From: Nostoc punctiforme NIES-2108
GTDB lineage: Bacteria; Cyanobacteriota; Cyanobacteriia; Cyanobacteriales; Nostocaceae
Assembly (NCBI GenBank): GCA_003326195.1
Contig: LXQE01000146.1
Location: 126,223 to 190,222 of the forward strand
Direction of reading: 5' to 3'
DNA length: 64,000 bases
Shown here: positions 10,506 to 20,982 of the stretch, piece by piece
How the letters are laid out: every line of letters starts with the position of its first letter
How positions within the stretch are numbered: the first letter of the stretch is position 1
Translations under genes and position numbers: made by a program
Notes under the pieces: generated by a model
What the model was told of the DNA's origin: nothing
Seen by the model: the letters and a program-made list of their open reading frames with translations, nothing else
The model's database searches: none

Positions 10506-13265
10506 TTGGAGATGAAAATGATAGCAGATACGATCGCTACAAATACTTTTGCCCAGACAACAAAAGATTTACTCAACTATGAATGGCATACTCTGAGCGA
10601 ACAAAAAGTTGTGCAAACCTTAGCCAGCCATCCTGAAGCAGGTTTGACCTATGAAGAAGCTACGAAACGAAACCAGCAGATGGGTGCAAATCAACTGACT
10701 GGTAAAAGTGGAAAAAGTGCTTGGCTACGATTTTTAGAGCAATTTAATCAACCACTACTATATATTTTGTTGACGGCGGGACTGGTGACGCTGCTGCTGC
10801 GAGATTGGCTAGATGCAGGAGTAATTTTTAGTGTTACCCTGATTAATGTCATCATTGGCTACATTCAAGAATCGAAAGCAGAAGGTGCGATCGCTGCTCT
10901 ATCCAAAGCTGTCACTACCGAAGCAACTTTGATTCGCGATGGTCAAAAAACCCGTCTGGCTTCGACTGAACTTGTTCTGGGTGATTTAGTATTGCTGGCA
11001 TCTGGGGATAAAGTACCCGCCGATCTGCGGTTATTAAGTGTGCGTGGGTTGCAAGTTGACGAGTCTGCCTTAACAGGTGAATCCGTTCCGGTTGAGAAAG
11101 CAACGGCATCGCTGGTTGTTGAAACACCATTAGCGGAACGCAGCAATATGGTGTATGCCGGAAGTTTCGTTAGTTTTGGACAGGCAGAAGGGATTGTAGT
11201 AGCGATCGCAGATGCCACTGAAACCGGTCGGATCTCGCAGTTAATTGAAAGCAGCACAAATCTGAAAACACCACTGACGCGAAATATTGACAAGTTTAGC
11301 AAAAACTTGTTGTATGTCATTTTAGGTTTAGCTGCCCTGACATTTGCAATCGGATTAGGACAAGGCGAATCTTGGATTGATGTTTTCAAAGCGAGTGTGG
11401 CTCTGGTAGTCAGCGCGATTCCCGAAGGATTACCTGCGATTGTTACCGTCACTTTAGCGATCGGAGTTTCCCGGATGGCACGACGTAAGGCGATTATTCG
11501 CAAGCTACCTGCTGTGGAAACCTTGGGAAGTACCACTGTTATTTGTTCTGACAAAACTGGGACGTTAACTGAGAATCAGATGACGGTTCAGAAGATTTAT
11601 GCGGGTGAACAACATTACACCGTTAGCGGTATTGGTTATGCCCCAGACGGTGAAATCCTGATGAATGGACAACTTGTTGATTTTAATGCAGATGGACATG
11701 TTGCTCTTTGGGAATCCCTGGAAGCAGGATTGCTCTGCAATGATTCTCATATCGAATGGGGAGATGGACAGTGGGACTTAGTAGGAACCCCAACTGAGGG
11801 AGCATTGATTACGGCTGCCAATAAAGTGGGATTGACGCAAGAGAATCTAGAGCAATTACCTAGAATAGACACCATTCCCTTTGAGTCTCAATTCCAGTAC
11901 ATGGCAACTTTGCATGAATTGGATGCAAAGCGATCGCTGAATGTGATTTATCTCAAAGGTTCTGTAGAGGCAATTCTCCAACGATGCGATCGCCTGCTCG
12001 ATGCTCAAGGACAACAGGTTGCGCTCAATCCTGCCGCAGTGGAACAGGAAGTTGCTGGTATGGCAAACCAAGGGTTACGAGTGCTAGCTTTTGCCAGCAA
12101 AGAAGTTGCCACTAAGCGATCCTTGGATCGCAATGATATCGATCGAGGACTGGTGTTTCTGGGACTTCAGGGCATAATCGATCCGCCTCGTGAGGAAGCG
12201 ATCGCCGCAGTAAAAGCCTGTCAATCTGCTGGGATTCAGGTAAAAATGATTACAGGCGACCACGCCCTAACAGCATCTGCGATCGCCCGGCAAATGGGAA
12301 TTTGCTCGACTGAAGAACAGGTGTTCACCGGACGGCAATTAGCTCAAATGGATGAAAATGAATTTACCCAAGCGGCTGAACAAGGTATGGTATTTGCGCG
12401 AGTTGCTCCAGAACAAAAATTGCATCTGGTGAAAGCGTTGCAGTCTCAGGGTGAAATTGTTGCCATGACTGGAGATGGTGTCAATGATGCTCCCGCTCTC
12501 AAACAGGCGGATATTGGTGTAGCAATGGGTATAGCCGGGGCAGAGGTTGCCAAAGAATCGGCGGATATGCTTCTAACTGATGATAACTTTGCCTCAATAG
12601 AAGCGGCTGTGGAGGAAGGGCGTGGGGTTTATCGCAACTTACGAAAAGCGATCGCCTTCTTGCTGCCGATCAACGTGGGAGAATCCATGACGATTTTGAT
12701 TGCCATTCTTTTGGCAACCGTGCTTCCCATTTTACCAATCCAAATTCTCTGGCTCAACATGGTCAGTTCAGTAGCGTTGATTGCTCCCCTTGCCTTTGAG
12801 CCAAAATCTGGACAGGTGATGCAACAACCACCCCGCAACCCCAGAGAAAGACTTTTATCGGGTGGATTACTCCAGCGCATCATCGCGATTTCCGTCTTCA
12901 ATTGGCTGGTAATTTTTGGGATGTTTCAATGGATACTTCAAACTACAGGCAATGAACCATTGGCGCGAACGATGGCGATTAATGGATTGGTGGCAGCAGA
13001 AGTCTTTTACCTGTTAAGCATTACCCAGTTTTTACCATCTCTAGTTGCCAGAATCCAAGATAAACGCACACCCGTAGCCTATGCACCTGCGATCGGAATT
13101 GTGGTTGTGGTGATTTTACAATGTCTGTTCAGTCAGTGGAGCATGATGAATCAAGTGTTTGACACCACAGCTTTAACATTTATCCAGGCTCTGATTTGTA
13201 TGGGTGTAGGTTTGCCAGTGGTGTTTATAGCTCTCATCTTGCAGCGTTTCGATCCCCTCAATTAG
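10506..13265 (+). CDS. Cation-transporting P-type ATPase (PMA1/PacL-like)
   Basis: CSDKTGTLTENQM phosphorylation motif, TGDGVNDAPALKQADIGVAMG, N-terminal cation ATPase domain. Confidence 0.93.
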   Translation: MEMKMIADTIATNTFAQTTKDLLNYEWHTLSEQKVVQTLASHPEAGLTYEEATKRNQQMGANQLTGKSGKSAWLRFLEQFNQPLLYILLTAGLVTLLLRDWLDAGVIFSVTLINVIIGYIQESKAEGAIAALSKAVTTEATLIRDGQKTRLASTELVLGDLVLLASGDKVPADLRLLSVRGLQVDESALTGESVPVEKATASLVVETPLAERSNMVYAGSFVSFGQAEGIVVAIADATETGRISQLIESSTNLKTPLTRNIDKFSKNLLYVILGLAALTFAIGLGQGESWIDVFKASVALVVSAIPEGLPAIVTVTLAIGVSRMARRKAIIRKLPAVETLGSTTVICSDKTGTLTENQMTVQKIYAGEQHYTVSGIGYAPDGEILMNGQLVDFNADGHVALWESLEAGLLCNDSHIEWGDGQWDLVGTPTEGALITAANKVGLTQENLEQLPRIDTIPFESQFQYMATLHELDAKRSLNVIYLKGSVEAILQRCDRLLDAQGQQVALNPAAVEQEVAGMANQGLRVLAFASKEVATKRSLDRNDIDRGLVFLGLQGIIDPPREEAIAAVKACQSAGIQVKMITGDHALTASAIARQMGICSTEEQVFTGRQLAQMDENEFTQAAEQGMVFARVAPEQKLHLVKALQSQGEIVAMTGDGVNDAPALKQADIGVAMGIAGAEVAKESADMLLTDDNFASIEAAVEEGRGVYRNLRKAIAFLLPINVGESMTILIAILLATVLPILPIQILWLNMVSSVALIAPLAFEPKSGQVMQQPPRNPRERLLSGGLLQRIIAISVFNWLVIFGMFQWILQTTGNEPLARTMAINGLVAAEVFYLLSITQFLPSLVARIQDKRTPVAYAPAIGIVVVVILQCLFSQWSMMNQVFDTTALTFIQALICMGVGLPVVFIALILQRFDPLN

Positions 13266-13406
13266 GGATATAGGACTTTTTTAGTAGTTTCATCCAATGC
13301 CAGATGATTACGTTAGAGCCGCACCCAAATAAATTAAAAACTCCATCAGTACATTTTGCTAGGTATGATATTTGATCTGAAAGCATTTACCTAGTAATAA
13401 CCAGCT

Positions 13407-14495
13407 ATGACCCAGAACTACCGCATTACTCTACTCCCCGGCGATGGCATTGGCCCTGAAATTATGGCAGTGGCGGTAGATGTGCTGAAAGTCGTAGGGA
13501 AGCAATTCGATCTGAAGTTTGAATTCCAAGAAGCCCTGATCGGTGGTGCAGCAATTGATGCCACAGGGGAACCTTTGCCCTCTCTCACTCTAGATACTTG
13601 CCGTAACAGTGATGCTGTATTACTCGCAGCGATTGGTGGTTATAAGTGGGATTCCCTGCCATCCAATTTACGCCCAGAAGCAGGTTTGTTAGGACTGCGT
13701 GCAGGTTTGGGATTATTTGCCAATTTGCGCCCAGCGAAAATTTTGCCCCAGCTAATCGACGCCTCGACTTTGAAACGTGAAGTTGTCGAAGGCGTGGATA
13801 TTATGGTTGTGCGCGAACTCACTGGTGGGATTTACTTCGGTAAACCCAAAGGGATTTTTGCTACAGAAAACGGTGAAAAACGCGGTGTAAATACAATGGT
13901 TTACACCGAATCGGAAATTGAACGTATTGGGCGAGTGGCTTTTGAGGCGGCTAGAAAACGCGGTGGAAAACTTTGTTCGGTAGATAAGGCAAACGTATTA
14001 GAAGTATCTCAGTTGTGGCGCGATCGCATCACCCAACTTTCTGCTGAATATCCAGATATTGAACTCTCTCATTTATATGTAGATAATGCTGCTATGCAGT
14101 TGGTACGCGCTCCCAAACAGTTCGACACTATTGTTACAGGCAATTTGTTTGGCGATATTCTCTCTGATGCTGCTGCCATGCTCACAGGTAGTATTGGGAT
14201 GTTACCCTCAGCTAGTTTGGGTGCTTCTGGGCCTGGTGTATTTGAACCAGTTCATGGTTCCGCCCCGGATATTGCCGGACAGGATAAGGCAAATCCTCTA
14301 GCACAGGTTTTGAGTGCGGCGATGATGTTGCGCTACGGTTTAGACCAACCAGAAGCGGCAAATCGGATCGAACAAGCCGTATTGCAAGTTTTAGAGCAGG
14401 GCGATCGCACAGGAGATATAATTTCTCCAGGAAAAAATCTCCTTGGTTGCCGCGCTATGGGAGACTCACTCATCAAAGCTATCGAACAAAAATAA
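13407..14495 (+). CDS. leuB: 3-isopropylmalate dehydrogenase
   Basis: [63 protein letters not shown]. Confidence 0.96.
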   Translation: MTQNYRITLLPGDGIGPEIMAVAVDVLKVVGKQFDLKFEFQEALIGGAAIDATGEPLPSLTLDTCRNSDAVLLAAIGGYKWDSLPSNLRPEAGLLGLRAGLGLFANLRPAKILPQLIDASTLKREVVEGVDIMVVRELTGGIYFGKPKGIFATENGEKRGVNTMVYTESEIERIGRVAFEAARKRGGKLCSVDKANVLEVSQLWRDRITQLSAEYPDIELSHLYVDNAAMQLVRAPKQFDTIVTGNLFGDILSDAAAMLTGSIGMLPSASLGASGPGVFEPVHGSAPDIAGQDKANPLAQVLSAAMMLRYGLDQPEAANRIEQAVLQVLEQGDRTGDIISPGKNLLGCRAMGDSLIKAIEQK

Positions 14496-14585
14496 TTTTG
14501 TAGAGCAACTTGGGCAATTTGGCAACCTTTGCCATGAGTTTCGGGTAGACTAAAGGGAAATCTAGCAATCAAATAACAGTCGATA

Positions 14586-14846
14586 GTGTACGCATTACGA
14601 CAAGGACAAGTAAATTTTACCGCCCCAAAGAACCAATCGCCTTTGATTGATCCTGCTGTAATCAGAGCTGCTGGGCAGATATACTATACTCACTGTGAAG
14701 TCCATCCCGAAATAGCTGGGCAACCTTCCGGTGTAGCAATTAATCGTGTGACTCATCGAGGTAAGGTTATTTTTACTAACCAACCAGTTCTTTTGCCTCA
14801 AGAGTGTTTTGTACCCTTAAGTCAAATTGAATCGCACATGTATTAG
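14586..14846 (+). CDS. Conserved hypothetical protein
   Basis: 86 aa ORF with plausible codon usage; family not recognised. Confidence 0.5.
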   Translation: MYALRQGQVNFTAPKNQSPLIDPAVIRAAGQIYYTHCEVHPEIAGQPSGVAINRVTHRGKVIFTNQPVLLPQECFVPLSQIESHMY

Positions 14847-14958
14847 TCATTGGTCATTGGTCATTGGTCATTAGTCATTAGTTATTGGTCATTAGTTATT
14901 GACAAAGCACAAATGACAAAGCACAAATGACACAGGACAAATGACAAAGGACAAATGA
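14846..14958. repeat. Heptamer-type short tandemly repeated repetitive sequence (STRR)
   Basis: cattggt/cattagt and acaaatgac/acaaagg iterated. Confidence 0.8.
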
Positions 14959-14962
14959 CTGT

Positions 14963-15790
14963 ATGGACATTTTGTTCGCCATCCCGGCGAGTGTAATGGT
15001 CTTTGCTTTGGGTGCATCTATTGGTAGTTTTCTCAATGTTATTGTTTATCGCCTACCTGCCGGGTTGTCAATTCTTTGGCCGCCTTCTCGTTGTCCTAAA
15101 TGCTTAAACCAGCTAAAAGCTTACGACAATGTACCAGTGTTCGGCTGGATTTCCTTAAGAGGGCGGTGTCGATATTGCAAAAGCAAAATTTCTGTCCGTT
15201 ATCCCGTGGTAGAAGGGGTAACGGGCATAATTTTTTTACTAATTTTTTTGGTATTTCAAGTTTCGACTTTAACAATCGGCTATTGGGCTTTTTGCAGTTG
15301 GTTATTGGCACTATCACTCATCGATTTAGATACAATGACCCTACCCAATTCACTTACTCAGTCGGGTTTAGTGGTGGGGATTTTGTTTCAAATGGTAGTT
15401 GGTTTTCTACCAGAAGGTAGTTTTGTAGCATTGGTAAATCACCTGATAATGGCTATAGTTGGCGCAGTATTAGGCTTATGGCTGTTTGATGCGATCGCCC
15501 TCTTGAGTTCAATTGCCTTTGGTAAAACTGCAATGGGTGCAGGTGACGCCAAGTTAGCAGCCATGATGGGAGCCTGGCTAGGCTGGAAATATTTGCTCTT
15601 GGCTAGTTTTATTGCCTGTGCGCTGGGAGCATTAATTGGCATCGGTATTTTGATTATGCAACGATCGCGACAAAAATTAGGACAAAAAATACCTTTTGGC
15701 CCTTTTCTGGCTTTAGGATCTGTGATTACCCTGTTTAGCGGCGAAGCTATTTTGTCTAGCTACCTGCGGTTATTTTTCCCAGCGTCTTGA
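14963..15790 (+). CDS. pilD: Prepilin peptidase (type IV leader peptidase, A24)
   Basis: GSFLNVIVYRLP, CPKC...CRYC, GAGDAKLAAMMGAWLGW. Confidence 0.93.
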   Translation: MDILFAIPASVMVFALGASIGSFLNVIVYRLPAGLSILWPPSRCPKCLNQLKAYDNVPVFGWISLRGRCRYCKSKISVRYPVVEGVTGIIFLLIFLVFQVSTLTIGYWAFCSWLLALSLIDLDTMTLPNSLTQSGLVVGILFQMVVGFLPEGSFVALVNHLIMAIVGAVLGLWLFDAIALLSSIAFGKTAMGAGDAKLAAMMGAWLGWKYLLLASFIACALGALIGIGILIMQRSRQKLGQKIPFGPFLALGSVITLFSGEAILSSYLRLFFPAS

Positions 15791-15878
15791 ATTGAAGTAG
15801 GGAGTGGGGGACAAGGGGACAAAGGGACAAGGGGGAATTATTGAACAAGCCTCTCCTCGGCTCCCCCCTCTACCTTGT

Positions 15879-15921
15879 CCATTCCCAATGCCCAATGCCC
15901 AATGCCCAATGCCCAATGCCC
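15879..15921. repeat. STRR heptamer array (caatgcc)n
   Basis: cccaatgcccaatgcccaatgcccaatgcccaatgcccc. Confidence 0.85.
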
Positions 15922-16408
15922 CATACCCATAACTAATGCCCTTTCATAAGAAATATTTATAATTCGTGACTGTAACCAACATTACCCCATCTACCTTTCA
16001 CATTTTGATAATATTCAGCTTGTGACTTGTATTACCCTCTTAACGACGATTAACCGTTGGCAAGCGCAACTAGTACAACAGATGCTGATTGTTCAAAACC
16101 CAGCAATACAAATAATTGATTTGGGTGGGAGGGGGAGAGCATCTTATTTGGAGGTTGGTATTCTCATGGCTTTGTCACTACGTCCATATAATTAAGTCTG
16201 CTGAAAAAAAGAGCAAGAGACTTGTATTGGTATAAGTATTTTCGTTAAGCTGGCAACCAAAGATGAAAATTAAGGTCTGAATTGCTTAAAAGCGTAGTTT
16301 AACGATGTAGCCATTAGTCTTAATAAAGAAAAATGACTAATGACTCAGGACAACCCAATACGGTTTGACATGTTTTCGACCTCATACCCACTTAAAATAA
16401 AATAAAAA

Positions 16409-17359
16409 ATGGCTAACAACGAAGAATCACGTGGTTTAAAGTCTTTATTTGATTGGTTTGCAAATCGGAGGAAGTCAGGATCTACCAGCCTCGAACGCCA
16501 AGAACGTGAAATTGCTGATGGATTGTGGCATAAATGTTCTAAGTGCGGCGTATTAGCATATACAAAAGACCTGAAAGCCAATCAGATGGTTTGTGTCGAA
16601 TGTGGTCATCACAATCGGGTAGACAGTGATGAGCGCATCCGTCAATTGATAGATAACAATACCTGGAAACCACTGGATGAGCATTTGCGTCCAACTGACC
16701 CGCTAGAATTTCGCGATCGCAAACTCTACAGCGATCGCTTGCGGGAAACACAAGATAAAATTGGCTTAATAGATGCAGTTAGAACTGGTTTAGGTCAAAT
16801 CAATAGTTTGCCCATTGCCCTTGGGGTTATGGACTTCCGCTTCATGGGTGGTAGTATGGGTTCCGTCGTGGGAGAAAGACTCACCCGCATGATTGAGCAA
16901 GCCACTCAACGACGCTATCCTGTAGTTATCATCTGTACCTCCGGTGGCGCCAGGATGCAAGAAGGTATGCTCTCTTTGATGCAGATGGCGAAAATCTCCG
17001 CAGCTTTACAGCGCCATAAAGACGCTCGATTATTATATATTCCAGTTTTGACCAATCCCACAACGGGCGGCGTTACCGCTAGTTTTGCAATGTTGGGCGA
17101 TATCATTTTGGCAGAACCCAAGGCAACCATTGGTTTTGCTGGTCGGCGAGTGATTGAGCAAACCCTGCGGGAAAAACTACCCGAAAATTTCCAGACTGCT
17201 GAAGATTTGCTCCAGCATGGTTTTGTTGATGATATCGTACCTCGTACCCAATTAAAGAACACCCTAACCCAGCTGATTGCTCTACACCAGCCGGTATTAA
17301 CAACACCTCACATGGTTTTGTGGGAAACAATGTCCTTGACTTCTACCGCAGCAGAATAA
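16409..17359 (+). CDS. accD: Acetyl-CoA carboxylase carboxyltransferase subunit beta
   Basis: Zinc finger [31 protein letters not shown]. Confidence 0.96.
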   Translation: MANNEESRGLKSLFDWFANRRKSGSTSLERQEREIADGLWHKCSKCGVLAYTKDLKANQMVCVECGHHNRVDSDERIRQLIDNNTWKPLDEHLRPTDPLEFRDRKLYSDRLRETQDKIGLIDAVRTGLGQINSLPIALGVMDFRFMGGSMGSVVGERLTRMIEQATQRRYPVVIICTSGGARMQEGMLSLMQMAKISAALQRHKDARLLYIPVLTNPTTGGVTASFAMLGDIILAEPKATIGFAGRRVIEQTLREKLPENFQTAEDLLQHGFVDDIVPRTQLKNTLTQLIALHQPVLTTPHMVLWETMSLTSTAAE

Positions 17360-17426
17360 AGCAGGGGGAGCAGGGGGAGCAGGGGAAGCCAAGGGAAAAA
17401 ATACTACCTTGTCCTCCTCATCCCTC

Positions 17427-18851
17427 TTATCCTCTACCTGGCTCTTGGAGAAACATGAGCGGAACAAGGGCTACTAGTCGGAATAGAGCAGAGAGGACAA
17501 ACAAGCTGAGTAAACCTCCAGACTGGGCAAATTGGGCGATGAAACTGCCTATAGTTGTGCCCAAAGCACCACTTACACCAGCAACGGCAGCTGCGATCGC
17601 AAAATAGATAGACTGATTTTTAGTTGGTGCGATCGCTAATTGTATATTATTGCTGCACAAATCAATGGCCGCCCAAGTACCTCCAGCCAAAATGTGTAAT
17701 AGAGGTAGCCACAACCAGATATCAAGGTGATTAGCACCAATTCCTAGCCAGAGAAGTGGGGTGACTCCAACCAAAATCCCAATACAGATGAGAATGGGAC
17801 GATTGCCTATCTTGTCTGCTAATCTTCCCCACAGGATAAGCATTAGCAAAGTCGCCGCCGCCTGAAAGCTATTGTAGATAGTCACATAGCTCACATCCAA
17901 ATCCAGCGTGTCGAGCATATAGAGGTTAAAAAAAGGACTACTGAGGTTAACAGCAAGCGCCCAAAAGCTGAAATACAGCAGAAAAATCAAAAAGTTAGAG
18001 TTTTTCCAGATGCTGTTAGTTGACTGGTCTTGTGGTGGATGAATTGATTGAAGCACTTCAGAAGATTCATCTTTTGCAACCTCTAATTGAATCTCACTTG
18101 GAGTTAACTTGCCATAATAAGTGTTTTGCGAGCGCGGGTTCATATCCACCTGGAAATACTGGCACCCTAATCCCATAATCCCAAACACAACGCTTACCAG
18201 TAGAACTATCCCATAGCCTTGTAGAGATCCTCCATACCAATGTGATACAACTAGACCGGCCATTGGTACGCAAACCAAAGTCGTAAGGTTAGCAGCACTA
18301 TTGCGTGTCCCAAAAAACCTGCCTCGTAATCGCCGGGGAACTATCATTGCCACCCAACTTAGCCACGATGCAGTTCCTAGTCCTCCTAAAAGATTGCTGA
18401 ATAGAACAATCAAGAGTGTCAATATGACTAACTGGTGAGCATCAACCACTCCCCAACTGGCGCTGGCAATACCAATTACTAAAATCAGCCATAGCAGCCG
18501 ACCAATTCCGTGTGTCCGAAGCGAATATTGAAAGCGGCTGGTGCTGCGTTCCGACAAATAAGCACCCAACGGCTGAATGAGATTGACCAACATGGGAATA
18601 GAAGACAGCATCCCAAATACCACTGGACTAGCACCCAATTCCACCAATAAATTGCTGAGTAAAATCCCGCCAGTTCCAAGAGAGTAAACCGATGCTAAGA
18701 CAGAATCCGCAGTGGAAGCTTTTAAACTAGTGCGAATAGTATCTTTGGGTATTCGAGAGTTTGGAGAGATTGATGTTGGTGGTGAGGCAATCTGGGGAAA
18801 TTCTAGAGTTAGTGGTGCAGTTGTTTCAATCTGAACAGAATCCATCAACAT
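17427..18851 (-). CDS. MFS transporter
   Basis: 474 aa, 10-12 TM segments, MFS-like architecture. Confidence 0.85.
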   Translation of the reverse strand: MLMDSVQIETTAPLTLEFPQIASPPTSISPNSRIPKDTIRTSLKASTADSVLASVYSLGTGGILLSNLLVELGASPVVFGMLSSIPMLVNLIQPLGAYLSERSTSRFQYSLRTHGIGRLLWLILVIGIASASWGVVDAHQLVILTLLIVLFSNLLGGLGTASWLSWVAMIVPRRLRGRFFGTRNSAANLTTLVCVPMAGLVVSHWYGGSLQGYGIVLLVSVVFGIMGLGCQYFQVDMNPRSQNTYYGKLTPSEIQLEVAKDESSEVLQSIHPPQDQSTNSIWKNSNFLIFLLYFSFWALAVNLSSPFFNLYMLDTLDLDVSYVTIYNSFQAAATLLMLILWGRLADKIGNRPILICIGILVGVTPLLWLGIGANHLDIWLWLPLLHILAGGTWAAIDLCSNNIQLAIAPTKNQSIYFAIAAAVAGVSGALGTTIGSFIAQFAQSGGLLSLFVLSALFRLVALVPLMFLQEPGRG

Positions 18852-19027
18852 AAATTATGGGTGAAGTATCCTCGGACAAATCAGGTTGCAAAGGGACTCA
18901 GTATGCTTTAATTAGCATTGCTGATAATTTTTCGTTATTTTAGCTTGCAATTTTCAGCCAAAATTTCAAATAAGTAAAATATCATTCCTTAATAACACAA
19001 GGTATAAGCGAGGAAAGAGAATATTAT

Positions 19028-20293
19028 TTGTTTGTGAACAATAAAGGATTATTTAATTTTTTGGCTTTGGTGATAGCGATCGCGATCGCTATTATTGCTT
19101 GTCAAAGCCTACAATTGCCAAGCAAACCGTTAGCATCTACCGCAGTCAGCATCAAACTTAGTGGTTGGGGAGGCTCTCCCATTGAGCAAAAACTCTTGAG
19201 ACAAGTACTGCAAGACTTTGAAGCACAACATCCAACTATTAAGGTCAAATATGAGGTAATTTCCGACCAATACATGGATGTAATTAAAACTCGTTTAGTT
19301 GGGGAAGCTGCGCCCGATGTCTTTTATCTGGATGCGCTGGAAGCTCCTTTCTTAATGAGTCAAAATGTGCTGGAACCGTTAGATAGTTATATCACTCCCA
19401 AATTTGACTTAGTAGACTTCGAGGATACCCTACTCAACAGTTTTAAATATCAGAACCAGATTTACGGGCTTCCCAAAGACTATTCCACCCTTGCTCTGTT
19501 TTATAACAAAAAAGCTTTCGCCGCCGCAGGCTTAAGTAATCCGCCAGCGACTTGGGATGAATTACGTAATTACTCGCAACAATTAACAGGCAAGCTTAAC
19601 AAATACGGCTTTGGGGAAATTCCAGAATTAGCGCGTCAAGCTTATAAAATTAAAGCCTTTGGTGGACAACTTGTCGATGGAAATGGTTATGCTACTTTTG
19701 CCAGTGCAGCAGGTTTGCAGGGTTTAGAGTTGGTAGTAAACCAGTATCAAAAAGACCGCTCCTCTGCCCAAAAATCTGATGTGGGGACAAACTCAGGTAG
19801 TGAAATGTTTGGTCAGAGTAAAGTGGCAATGGTGATTGAAGGTAACTGGGCAATTCCCTATTTAACTGAAACCTTTCCACAAGTAGAGTTTGCTACTGCA
19901 CCAGTGCCTACTATTAATGAAAGAAAAGGCACAATGGTGTTTACAGTCGCCTACGTGATGAACAAGCAAGCACAACACAAAGCCGAAGCCTGGGAGTTGA
20001 TTTCTTATCTCACAGGTAAAGAAGGAATGCAGAAGTGGACAGGAACAGGGTTTGCTTTGCCAACGCGTAAATCAGTGGCAAAGAATTTGGGTTATGACCA
20101 AGACCCGTTGCGATCGCCATTAGTCGCGGGTGTTAATTACGCTACACCGTGGCAAGTAGGTCAGTATCCAGGTGCGATCGTGAATAATTTTGATAACCAG
20201 TTTGTCAGCGCCTTGTTGGGGCAACAATCATTAAAGCAGGCGATGCTGAAGGCAGAGAATGAAGCTAATCAGCAAATTAAAGCGATGGAGTAA
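19028..20293 (+). CDS. Sugar ABC transporter substrate-binding protein (extracellular solute-binding family 1)
   Basis: Lipoprotein-like N-terminus, GEAAPDVFYLDALEAPFL, GLPKDYSTLALFYNKKAFAAAGL. Confidence 0.92.
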   Translation: MFVNNKGLFNFLALVIAIAIAIIACQSLQLPSKPLASTAVSIKLSGWGGSPIEQKLLRQVLQDFEAQHPTIKVKYEVISDQYMDVIKTRLVGEAAPDVFYLDALEAPFLMSQNVLEPLDSYITPKFDLVDFEDTLLNSFKYQNQIYGLPKDYSTLALFYNKKAFAAAGLSNPPATWDELRNYSQQLTGKLNKYGFGEIPELARQAYKIKAFGGQLVDGNGYATFASAAGLQGLELVVNQYQKDRSSAQKSDVGTNSGSEMFGQSKVAMVIEGNWAIPYLTETFPQVEFATAPVPTINERKGTMVFTVAYVMNKQAQHKAEAWELISYLTGKEGMQKWTGTGFALPTRKSVAKNLGYDQDPLRSPLVAGVNYATPWQVGQYPGAIVNNFDNQFVSALLGQQSLKQAMLKAENEANQQIKAME

Positions 20294-20301
20294 TACTTAG
20301 T

Positions 20302-20560
20302 CTAAGCAATCTTTCTTGCTTCTACCAAATCACTTCTTGTCCATTCCTCAGTGGTTGGTGTAGTTAAATCCTCAAAGTATTTCACTTTACCGCGCATCTC
20401 TCCAAATAGCACCTCTGTTGAAGGTGTTTGCGTGTATTTGGAAATTTTCACGACTGGCCTTACTGCGATCGGTAAGTACAATTTCTTCTCCTTCTGACTC
20501 TACAAGTCGTAAGAACTCAAGAAGTTGAGATTTGAGTTTACTTTTGGAAATTGATTTCAT
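20302..20560 (-). pseudogene. Frameshifted Phd/YefM-like antitoxin
   Basis: MKSISKSKLKSQLLEFLRLVESEGEEIVLTDRSK then a 1-nt shift restores PVVKISKYTQTPSTEVLFGEMRGKVKYFEDLTTPTTEEWTRSDLVEARKIA*. Confidence 0.7.
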
Positions 20561-20668
20561 AATAACCGTAGTCATGACTATAGTCATATTCTAATAGGAC
20601 ATAGCATGAACTATTGCTCAATACTTATCGGCTATGACCAAGACCTACTGCGATCGCCATTAGTAAAA

Positions 20669-20844
20669 GTGTACACACAAGTGATTGAATCACCCCAAAT
20701 CTCGTTTCTTCAGGTGTTTTATCCCGCCAGCGTAACGCAAACGCACCACCAAAGATTTACGGTGCGTTAGGACGTTCCGTTCATAACGTACCCTACAAGA
20801 CTCAAATCTTTTGTAGATAAGGTTTTTCCGACTTGTGTGTACAC
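20669..20844. mobile_element. MITE-like element with 14-bp inverted termini gtgtacacacaagt / acttgtgtgtacac
   Basis: Perfect 14-bp inverted repeats about 176 bp apart; the same terminus occurs at 9113-9126. Confidence 0.55.
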
Positions 20845-20982
20845 CGTAGAGCTAGGGAAGAGAAGGAGCAAGAGTGGTGAAAATGCGATCGCTTTCTTAA
20901 ACCAGAAACTTACTCAATCAGGTTCAATCGATCGCGTAATTGAGTATATTTAGAAGCGATCGCCATTTTTATTGGCTTATTG

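Noticed and set aside
10943-11554. 203 aa ORF antisense to the P-type ATPase
   Set aside because: Shadow ORF opposite a well-conserved gene; composition matches antisense translation.
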